DNA of 8,801 bases from Desulfobacterales bacterium (GTDB taxonomy: Bacteria > Desulfobacterota > Desulfobulbia > Desulfobulbales > BM004), in contig JAAXQI010000115.1 in assembly GCA_012974315.1 (NCBI GenBank), positions 1 through 8,801 on the forward strand. Direction: 5' to 3'. Position numbers and translations under genes: made by a program. Below, piece by piece: positions 1 to 5,347 of the stretch. Each line of letters starts with the position of its first letter. The stretch's first letter is position 1. The notes beneath the pieces are model-generated. The model searched no databases. It worked only from the letters and a program-made list of their open reading frames with translations, and was not told the DNA's origin.

Positions 1-34
1 ACGGTAGGGCGAGGTTCCGTCCCAGCCCTACCGT
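1..34. repeat. REP-like perfect inverted repeat at window edge
   Basis: The arms 1-10 (ACGGTAGGGC) and 25-34 (GCCCTACCGT) are exact reverse complements around a 14-base loop. No T-run follows directly, so a simple intrinsic terminator is unlikely. GC-rich palindromes with a GTAGGGC-type arm resemble the dispersed REP/BIME-like intergenic elements of many bacteria. Only one copy is visible and the element may continue off the left edge, so the repeat-family assignment is inference. Confidence 0.45.
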
Positions 35-126
35 TGATAATCGAGTATTTTAATTTTTTGTAATGAAAACAGAAAGATTTTCCTAATTTTTTTAAATATT
101 TCTGTTATGTGCAACACGATATTTCT

Positions 127-158
127 GCAGGCTTTTTTTTCGGTTTGAGCCTGCTTTT
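127..158 (+). terminator. weak hairpin with T-tail
   Basis: A 7-bp stem (GCAGGCT at 127-133 with AGCCTGC at 148-154) closes a 14-base T-rich loop and is followed by TTTT. It could be a weak intrinsic terminator for a gene left of the window, or a 5'-UTR hairpin ahead of the small gene at 245. The large loop and short T-tail make it marginal. Confidence 0.3.
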
Positions 159-244
159 ACATTCAGGTTTGAAGATGCTAATTTTTTTTATGCGGTGCCA
201 GATACAGGCTGAAGTTTTAGGTGCAGCAGTAAAGGAGAACAGTT

Positions 245-433
245 ATGGCAAAGAAAAAGATTGCAGAGAGCATTATAATAAGGGTAGGCGGAGGAATTCG
301 CGAGATTCGGCGTGAACCAATTTTGGATGTAGTTGATCCTGAGTCTGATTTTGAGCAGTCTGAAGACGTGCGTTCCTTTGAGTCCAAACATGGATCAACC
401 TTAACGAAAAGCAAAGATAAAACTATAAATTGA
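245..433 (+). CDS. hypothetical protein, 62 aa
   Basis: This small gene encodes a soluble, charged protein that I do not recognise. The start is well supported: an AGGAGA Shine-Dalgarno at 233-238 lies 6 bases before the ATG. The N-terminus is basic (MAKKKIAES), followed by a glycine-centred segment (IIIRVGGGIREIRR, about residues 10-23) and an acidic, probably disordered tail. There is no signal peptide, membrane segment or cysteine. It stands alone, with about 290 non-coding bases before the mla-type operon and a terminator at 584-621. An overlapping 68-aa frame from 109 lacks a ribosome-binding site and is not called. It is real as a gene by its start signal, but its function is unknown. 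Confidence 0.6.
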   Translation: MAKKKIAESIIIRVGGGIREIRREPILDVVDPESDFEQSEDVRSFESKHGSTLTKSKDKTIN

Positions 434-464
434 AGCTCCATATCGTATTTGAAATTTTATTATC

Positions 465-622
465 TATAACCGCCAAACAGAGAAAAAGGATAAATGCATC
501 CTAACAAATAAAAGGCTCCTTCTGCGAATGGTTCTTTACAGGAGTTCAGCCTCTGGCAACTTTCTTCATAGCAATACACATTTAAAAGGAGTCTCGTTCA
601 CTTGAACAGGGCCCCTTTTTTG
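465..622 (+). ncRNA. candidate small RNA or structured 3' UTR
   Basis: The non-coding stretch 434-728 contains consecutive potential hairpins: a 5-bp stem at 487-502, a pairing of AGGCT (513-517) with AGCCT (548-552), and the strong terminator at 584-621. A TATAAC box at 465-470 could be a -10 element, but no convincing -35 is seen. The stretch could be an independent sRNA of roughly 145 bases or the 3' UTR of the 245-433 gene. No known RNA family was recognised. This is structure-based inference only. Confidence 0.25.
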
Positions 623-627
623 TTTTT
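584..627 (+). terminator. rho-independent terminator
   Basis: AAAAGG (584-589) pairs with CCTTTT (614-619), continued by G-C/G·T pairs 591-594 with 609-612 and GTTC/GAAC (596-599, 604-607) around an ACTT loop. There are two internal mismatches. The 3' arm ends in TTTTTTG followed by more T. It ends transcription from the left before the mla-type operon begins. Confidence 0.65.
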
Positions 628-630
628 ATC

Positions 631-658
631 TTGAAAAGACTTAATTTATTGATAAATA
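631..658 (+). promoter_or_regulatory. candidate promoter of the mla-type operon
   Basis: TTGAAA (631-636), a 16-base spacer and TAAATA (653-658) resemble a sigma-70 promoter. An alternative pair is TTGATA (649-654) with TAGGTT (672-677) at 17 bases. Both lie just after the terminator and 50-100 bases before mlaE, where a promoter is expected. The -10 boxes are poor, so the assignment is tentative. Confidence 0.3.
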
Positions 659-728
659 AAGAAGCAATTGCTAGGTTGCCACATAAGGTTGGCTCTGGAT
701 AAATCAGTACAAAAACCTGTGGAAAGAA

Positions 729-1862
729 ATGCAAGCACAAAGCAAAATTGATTTCAGCCATTTCTCTGCTGATACGCTGCATGCGGCAATTTCAGGAACA
801 TGGAAGATCAGCAGCAAACTCCCTGCCCCCGAGGAAGTTCTCAACCAGCTGGCGACAGATCCCAGGATCAAAAATATCATTATTAATGCTTCTGACCTGA
901 AGGGGTGGGACACCACCTTTCTGACCTTTATCAATGCCATAAGCAAAGAGTGCCAAAAAGAAAATATCAGGTTCGAGATACAGGAATTACCAAAAGGTGC
1001 GAAGCGTTTGTTGCGTATTGCCTCTGCAGTGTCGGAGCAGAAAGATGCTTATCAGAAGAGAAAAAGAAAGTCTTTTCTTTATATGGTCGGTGACAGTGCC
1101 GTGGTTTTCGGTACGTCAATTGTTGATATGGTCAGTTTTATTGGTGAGGCAAGCCAGGCTGTTGTCAGATTTTTTTTTGGCAAGGCCCGTTTCCGTCGAA
1201 TTGACTTTTTGATCTATATAGAAGATTGCGGAGCTCAATCCCTGCCTATTGTTACACTTATCAGCCTGCTTGTCGGTTTGATCCTTGCCTTTGTCGGAGC
1301 GGTACAGCTTAAAATGTTCGGTGCACAGATTTATGTGGCCAACCTTGTAGCCATCGCTATGGTCCGGGAAATGGGAGCTCTGATGACCGGCATAATTATG
1401 GCTGGTAGGATTGGAGCAGCCTATGCAGCGCAATTGGGTACCATGCAGGTCAATGAAGAGATCGACGCCCTGAACACCATGGGCATTTCACCCATGGATT
1501 TCCTGGTTCTCCCCCGTCTTTTCGCTCTGGCTTTGATGATGCCCCTGCTTACTTTATATTCTGACCTTCTGGGTATTCTGGGAGGAGCAATAGTAGGGGT
1601 CGGTATGATGGATATAACCCCGATGCAGTATTTTACCCAGACCCAGGCATCACTTGATATGACCAATATATCACTTGGAATTGCCAAGGGTGGGATTTAT
1701 GGAATTATTATAGCATTGGCCGGTTGTCTGCGAGGCATGCAGAGCGGGCGCAGTGCAGCTGCGGTAGGTGAGGCAACCACTGCTGCTGTGGTAACAGCAA
1801 TTGTCCATATAATAATTACAGACGGCATTTTTGCCGTACTGTGTGATGCGCTTGGTATATGA
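729..1862 (+). CDS. mlaE: MlaE-type ABC transporter permease with N-terminal STAS domain
   Basis: This is the inner-membrane permease of an MCE-type lipid transporter, 377 aa. Residues about 1-105 look like a STAS domain (hydrophobic strands such as IKNIIINASDL at 47-57, then a KGAKRLL helix), the job done by separate MlaB in E. coli. Residues about 115-377 are the MlaE permease domain. Family hallmarks are MVREMGALMTGIIMAGRIGA (211-230), the EEIDALNTMGISP coupling segment (243-255) and GRSAAAVGEATTAAVV (340-355), with several membrane helices between. GGAAAG at 721-726 is unusually close to the ATG, so the start is plausible but not strongly marked. It is the first gene of the operon; mlaF begins 6 bases after its stop. 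Family assignment is very secure; the substrate (phospholipid) is inferred from the family. Confidence 0.94.
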   Translation: MQAQSKIDFSHFSADTLHAAISGTWKISSKLPAPEEVLNQLATDPRIKNIIINASDLKGWDTTFLTFINAISKECQKENIRFEIQELPKGAKRLLRIASAVSEQKDAYQKRKRKSFLYMVGDSAVVFGTSIVDMVSFIGEASQAVVRFFFGKARFRRIDFLIYIEDCGAQSLPIVTLISLLVGLILAFVGAVQLKMFGAQIYVANLVAIAMVREMGALMTGIIMAGRIGAAYAAQLGTMQVNEEIDALNTMGISPMDFLVLPRLFALALMMPLLTLYSDLLGILGGAIVGVGMMDITPMQYFTQTQASLDMTNISLGIAKGGIYGIIIALAGCLRGMQSGRSAAAVGEATTAAVVTAIVHIIITDGIFAVLCDALGI

Positions 1863-1868
1863 AAAAAT

Positions 1869-2660
1869 ATGACTACAGAGATTGAAAAACCAAATACACC
1901 ACACATTATTGTCTCTGATCTGACAATGGCTTACGGTGATTTTGTTATCCAGCGGGATTTGAGTTTTACAATAAATTACAGTGATATTTTTATCATAATG
2001 GGCGGTAGTGGTTGTGGTAAAAGTACCCTGCTGCGTCATCTTATAGGTTTGAAAAGTCCTGCAAAGGGGCAGGTTTTTTATGGTGATATAAATTTTTGGG
2101 ATATTACCCCTGACGAACGCAGCAGGATAATGCAAAAATGCGGCATTCTGTACCAGAAAGGCGCCCTTTGGAGCTCTATGACCCTGGCTGAGAATGTGGC
2201 ATTGCCCCTGGAGGAATATTCAGGCCTGTCACATAGTAATATAAAAGAAATAGTTTCTTTAAAACTGGCTTTGGTCGGTCTTGCAGGGTATGAGGAATTT
2301 TATCCTTCAGAGATCAGCGGAGGCATGCAGAAGAGGGCGGGATTAGCCCGGGCCATGGCTCTTGATCCTGAAATCCTGTTTTTTGATGAACCGTCGGCAG
2401 GTTTGGATCCGGTCAGTGCCAGAAGACTGGATGATTTAATTCTCGAGTTGCGTGACAGTCTGGGTACAACAGTGGTAATTGTGACCCATGAACTGGCCAG
2501 TATTTTTGCCATTGGCAACAACTCGGTCTTTCTTGATGCCGAGACCCGCACAATGATCGCCCAGGGTGATCCGAACAGGATGCTGGCAGAAACAGATGAT
2601 CCTAAAGTAAAGGAGTTCCTCACCAGGGGCGAGTCCGCTGTTGAGAGAGTAATAGAATAG
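1869..2660 (+). CDS. mlaF: MlaF-type ABC transporter ATP-binding protein
   Basis: This is the cytoplasmic ATPase that drives the MlaE permease, 263 aa, the usual length. All nucleotide-binding motifs are visible: Walker A GGSGCGKST (45-53), Q-loop Q96, signature ISGGMQKR (149-156), Walker B ILFFDEP (169-175), D-loop AGLD (177-180) and switch histidine H207. The GGMQKR form of the signature and the DEPSAGLDPVSA stretch are typical of the MlaF/Ttg2A subfamily. It starts 6 bases after the mlaE stop with no clear Shine-Dalgarno, so translation is probably coupled to mlaE. The C-terminus (about 245-263) is charged and ends shortly after the last helix. The specific lipid cargo is not shown by sequence. 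Confidence 0.95.
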   Translation: MTTEIEKPNTPHIIVSDLTMAYGDFVIQRDLSFTINYSDIFIIMGGSGCGKSTLLRHLIGLKSPAKGQVFYGDINFWDITPDERSRIMQKCGILYQKGALWSSMTLAENVALPLEEYSGLSHSNIKEIVSLKLALVGLAGYEEFYPSEISGGMQKRAGLARAMALDPEILFFDEPSAGLDPVSARRLDDLILELRDSLGTTVVIVTHELASIFAIGNNSVFLDAETRTMIAQGDPNRMLAETDDPKVKEFLTRGESAVERVIE

Positions 2661-2691
2661 ATCAAATGAAAATTTTGACGTGGGATAGCAT

Positions 2692-3708
2692 ATGAGCAAA
2701 GAGGTAAACAAGATTGTTATAGGCGGTTTCGTTATTGGAGGAATAGGACTTGCTGTTCTGGCTGTACTGGTGTTCGGTTCCGGTAAGTTCTTTCAGAAGA
2801 AAAGTACGCATGTTCTCTTCTTCGAGGGTTCGGTTAAGGGCTTGAATGTGGGATCACCTGTAAAGTTGCGAGGTGTTGATATCGGGATGGTGAAGGATAT
2901 CCAGCTCACCATCAATTCCGATGAACTCGAGTTTTTTGTCCCGGTATATGTTGAAATATTCGGGGACAGAATTTCTGTTCTGGAAGAAGAAAAAGTTGGG
3001 CAATTCAAGAAACATGAAACAGTGGATATCCTGGTGAACGAAATGGGGATGCGGGCCCAGCTGCAGATGCAAAGCCTGCTGACCGGACAGCTTTTCATTA
3101 ACTATGATTTTTACCCTGAAACACCTATAAGGAAAATCGGCCTGGAGAAAAAAATATATGAAGTGCCGACGATCCCGACCACCCTGCAGATGTTGACCGA
3201 AACATTAGAGCAGATTGTAAATGATATCCGTAAAGTAAACTTTCAGGAAATTGTGGAAAATATTTCTAAGACTTTCCAGGGCGCCAATGAAATGATGAAT
3301 TCATCAGATTTACGGGAGTCCGCTGCAAACTTGAATATCGCCCTTCAGGATATGCAGAAGTTTATAAAAAAAGCTGATGTGCTTGCAGGAAATGCAAACA
3401 GCAGAGTTGATTCAATAGCAGACAGTTTTGAATCCACCATGGATGATACCCGGAAGCTGATGAATAATATCGATAGCCGTGTAGAGCCGGTTGCATCTGA
3501 TATGGAAAACGCATTGGCAGTAGTCCAGTCTTCATTTGAAAAAGCTGAAACCTTGCTGGTCGAGGCGCAAAAAATGATATCGGAAAATTCAAATTTACGG
3601 CGGGAAATTATGATGACACTGGAAAGCATGTCTGATGCCTCCCGGTCAATGGAAGAGTTGACCGATTACCTGCAGCAGCATCCTGAAGCACTTATTAGAG
3701 GAAAGTAA
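2692..3708 (+). CDS. mlaD: MlaD/PqiB-type MCE domain protein
   Basis: This is the periplasmic MCE component, anchored in the inner membrane, 338 aa. Residues 7-29 form one membrane helix (IVIGGFVIGG...AVLVFG). The MCE domain follows at about 38-145, with the core signature FFEGSVKGLNVGSPVKLRGV (43-62) and IGMV. Residues about 165-325 are helical and heptad-like, and the end, LQQHPEALIRGK, is of the kind seen in PqiB/MlaD relatives with long C-terminal helices. This makes it much longer than E. coli MlaD and suggests a ring with a helical tunnel or needle rather than a bare ring. It is third in the operon, 31 bases after mlaF. GTGGGA upstream is a weak ribosome site. A hydrophobic lipid conduit is the family role; export versus import is not decidable here. 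Confidence 0.92.
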   Translation: MSKEVNKIVIGGFVIGGIGLAVLAVLVFGSGKFFQKKSTHVLFFEGSVKGLNVGSPVKLRGVDIGMVKDIQLTINSDELEFFVPVYVEIFGDRISVLEEEKVGQFKKHETVDILVNEMGMRAQLQMQSLLTGQLFINYDFYPETPIRKIGLEKKIYEVPTIPTTLQMLTETLEQIVNDIRKVNFQEIVENISKTFQGANEMMNSSDLRESAANLNIALQDMQKFIKKADVLAGNANSRVDSIADSFESTMDDTRKLMNNIDSRVEPVASDMENALAVVQSSFEKAETLLVEAQKMISENSNLRREIMMTLESMSDASRSMEELTDYLQQHPEALIRGK

Positions 3709-3717
3709 TAAATCCGT

Positions 3718-3723
3718 AAGGAG
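3718..3723 (+). promoter_or_regulatory. ribosome-binding site deciding the lipoprotein start
   Basis: AAGGAG touches the ATG at 3724 with no spacer, but lies 6 bases before the in-frame ATG at 3730. Normal spacing therefore favours 3730 as the true start. Confidence 0.7.
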
Positions 3724-3729
3724 ATGTTT

Positions 3730-4356
3730 ATGTTGAAAACCATTTATACGCGACTTTTTGTTCTGGCCCTTTGCATAATATTTATCTTACTGGCTGGCTG
3801 TGCTGTGATTACAACAAAATCACCCCGTTTTTATGTGCTCAGCCCCATGGTCGGAGCAGAAACGGAAAAGCAAATGGAATCCGGTGCAATGAGCGATACA
3901 AGCATTGGTATCGGCGCGATTTCCCTGCCCAAATATTTAAGAAAATCCCAGATAGTAACCAGAACCGGCAGTAACGAGGTGCAAATGGCGGAATTTGACC
4001 GCTGGGCCGGAAAGATTGAGGAAGACATCGGGAGGGTAATAGCAGAGAACCTGGCGTATGTGCTTGCCTCTGACAAGGTGCTTTCTTACCCGGCAATCGC
4101 TTCTGTGGATACAGATTACAGGATTGAAATCGATATCATCAGGTTTGATGGCAGCTTGGGAGAAAGTGCCGAACTCATCGCGCGCTGGGTCATTTTTAAT
4201 AAGCAGGGGAATATTCTCAAGAGTATTACATCAACACATATAATAGAGCCAGTGCAGGATATCACTTATACTGATATGGTTGCGGCGCAGAGTCGGGCTT
4301 TGGCTGCTCTCAGTCATGAACTGGCGGCTGCGATACTGCAGTTGCCAGGCAAGTAA
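3730..4356 (+). CDS. ABC-type transport auxiliary lipoprotein (PqiC-like)
   Basis: This is a probable outer-membrane lipoprotein partner of the MCE transporter, 208 aa from the preferred start. The N-terminus is a lipoprotein signal peptide: basic MLKTIYTR, hydrophobic core LFVLALCIIFI, and lipobox LAGC with the lipidated cysteine at residue 24. A few residues later comes RFYVLSP, resembling the conserved start of the PqiC/YmbA-type auxiliary family. Then come IGIGAISLPKYL, a WAGKIEEDIGRVIAENLA helix and the strand DYRIEIDIIRFDG, matching the family's alpha/beta fold. There is no Asp directly after the cysteine that would retain it in the inner membrane. It is last in the operon, after the MCE gene, where PqiC sits beside PqiB. 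It probably receives or anchors the MCE tunnel at the outer membrane. Confidence 0.85.
   Translation: MLKTIYTRLFVLALCIIFILLAGCAVITTKSPRFYVLSPMVGAETEKQMESGAMSDTSIGIGAISLPKYLRKSQIVTRTGSNEVQMAEFDRWAGKIEEDIGRVIAENLAYVLASDKVLSYPAIASVDTDYRIEIDIIRFDGSLGESAELIARWVIFNKQGNILKSITSTHIIEPVQDITYTDMVAAQSRALAALSHELAAAILQLPGK
4321..4348 (+). other. strong hairpin across the 3' end of the lipoprotein gene
   Basis: CTGGCGGCTGC (4321-4331) pairs with GCAGTTGCCAG (4338-4348), giving 11 pairs including two G·T, around a GATACT loop, within the last codons. A T6 run follows only at about 4367-4372, too distant for a classic terminator. It could stabilise or help end the operon mRNA. Confidence 0.3.
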
Positions 4357-4454
4357 TATTAGTATTGTTTTTTGATGGGAAAAAAGTGTACTAAATATCC
4401 TGATAGAAGCATTTGGTTTTTTAAGAGAAAAACACCAACTGCGAGGAGAGGAAA

Positions 4455-4697
4455 ATGATTGGTGAACTCGAGCCCATTGAAGGCAACTGGTACTGTAATC
4501 TGGAGAAGGACCAGGATTTTATGGTTGTGGATATGAAGGAAAAGGAAGGCACTGTGGATATCCAGTTTTTTGATGGAGATATCGAAGAGCTCGAAATGGA
4601 AGAGTGGGAAGAAATGGACCTGGAGGAAATCGAGCCTCCCGATGACTGGACCGGCGCACTGGGTGATATGGAATCCGATGATCGGGGTTTTGAATAA
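4455..4697 (+). CDS. small highly acidic protein, 80 aa (DUF6763-like)
   Basis: The start is clear: GAGGAG at 4443-4448, 6 bases before ATG. The protein has about 30 Asp/Glu and only four Lys/Arg. The N-terminal half has a compact-domain pattern (GNWYCNLEKDQDFMVVDM, then TVDIQFFDGDIEELEMEEW, residues 10-51), suggesting a small beta barrel. The tail contains EIEPPDDWTGALGDME (58-73). From memory, the order GxWY / IQFFDGDxEE / PPxDWxGA matches a small bacterial protein family of unknown function listed as DUF6763; this is not verified here. It sits 98 bases after the lipoprotein gene and 29 before the next gene, so it probably heads a small three-gene operon. No function is known to me. Confidence 0.75.
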   Translation: MIGELEPIEGNWYCNLEKDQDFMVVDMKEKEGTVDIQFFDGDIEELEMEEWEEMDLEEIEPPDDWTGALGDMESDDRGFE

Positions 4698-4726
4698 GAG
4701 CAGCAGCGCATAAGCGCCTGGAAGTT

Positions 4727-4975
4727 ATGCAGCCCATTCATGAACTGTTAAACCGCATCCACTATGACCCTGAGTTTGGTCGGGGCTATTTTGAGATTGG
4801 CTACTGCGACCGTATGGAAAAAAGAATTATCAGGGTCTCATTCAATGAAGTCAGCCAGTTACCAGGCAATAAATTTACATTTCATGTGTTTGACGAAGAC
4901 GGCATTGCCCATTGTGTGCCCATGCATCGGGTTCAAGAGGTATATAAAGATGGGGAATTGATCTGGAAACGCTAG
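4727..4975 (+). CDS. DUF504/UPF0248 (MJ1316-type) domain protein, 82 aa
   Basis: The whole protein matches the pattern of the DUF504/UPF0248 family: an N-terminal IHELLNRIHYDPEFGRGYFE (4-23), a basic strand MEKRIIRVSFNEV (30-42), and the end HRVQEVYKDGELIWKR (67-82). This family, common in archaea and scattered in bacteria, is named in Pfam as the MJ1316 RNA cyclic-group end recognition domain. By that knowledge the protein could bind processed RNA 3' or 2',3'-cyclic ends. In eukaryotes the domain is fused to other proteins, while here it stands alone. TGGAAG at 4719-4724 is close to the ATG and weak, so translation may depend on the preceding gene. No RNA ligase or phosphodiesterase lies beside it. 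The family call is solid; the role is inferred. Confidence 0.82.
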   Translation: MQPIHELLNRIHYDPEFGRGYFEIGYCDRMEKRIIRVSFNEVSQLPGNKFTFHVFDEDGIAHCVPMHRVQEVYKDGELIWKR

Positions 4976-4998
4976 GTCTGGTTTGGAAAGACTGTAAA

Positions 4999-5223
4999 AT
5001 GAATAAATTTCGACTCAAACTGTATGAGCTATATGCCAACTACCACCTGAAATTCACGTGCCCTAAATGTTCCGGAGAGAGAAGGCTGCAAAGAGATATT
5101 TATAATGAGGGGGAGTGTTTCTGGTATAAGAACTGGAAAGCGGGAAAATATAATACCAGGACCTATCAGACGTATTGGTTTTTCAAGAAGTTTGGCATCA
5201 AAAAAGATATTATTCTAAAATAA
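4999..5223 (+). CDS. hypothetical protein with CPxC knuckle, 74 aa
   Basis: This is an unrecognised small basic protein rich in Lys and Tyr. Residues 21-24 are CPKC, the typical half-site of a zinc ribbon. Only one more cysteine (C40) is present, so a full four-cysteine site would need a dimer, histidine (H16) or another partner. The C-terminal half is aromatic and basic (TYQTYWFFKKFGIKKD, 55-70), which could fit nucleic-acid contact, but that is speculation. It follows the DUF504 gene by 23 bases on the same strand, with GGAAAG at about 4984-4989 as a rather distant ribosome site. It may be the last gene of the 4455-5223 cluster. It ends directly before a seven-base-repeat tract. Confidence 0.55.
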   Translation: MNKFRLKLYELYANYHLKFTCPKCSGERRLQRDIYNEGECFWYKNWKAGKYNTRTYQTYWFFKKFGIKKDIILK

Positions 5224-5235
5224 ATATCCGGGCTC

Positions 5236-5340
5236 AAAGCGGTATACGTTATGAGGTATGAGGTACGCGGTTAAACTTTTATCCAGTAATCAGAAACCAG
5301 CATTACGTCTTTTTCCCCCGCGCACCGTGTACCGTATGCT
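5236..5340. repeat. degenerate heptanucleotide repeat tract
   Basis: The gap between two convergent genes can be read as 15 consecutive seven-base units in one phase. The left part ends units in GG (TATGAGG twice at 5250-5263, then TACGCGG). The middle has CAGTAAT, CAGAAAC, CAGCATT (5284-5304). The right has the opposite-strand form CCGCGCA, CCGTGTA, CCGTATG (5318-5338). The ends are therefore roughly inverted relative to each other. Tandem heptamers of this kind are known as STRR sequences in cyanobacteria; the relation to those is only by analogy. A 12-base identical core recurs at 7734-7745. No terminator is obvious within it. Confidence 0.6.
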
Positions 5341-5347
5341 TTTTCTT

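Noticed and set aside
109..315. 68-aa plus-strand frame at the left
   Set aside because: It has no ribosome site, runs through a T-rich hairpin, and overlaps the better-supported gene at 245.
1671..2135. 154-aa minus-strand frame
   Set aside because: It is antisense to the mlaE/mlaF junction; both plus-strand genes have clear family motifs.
5236..5340. CRISPR array
   Set aside because: The repeat period is seven bases and degenerate; there are no 25-40-base repeats with unique spacers and no cas genes.
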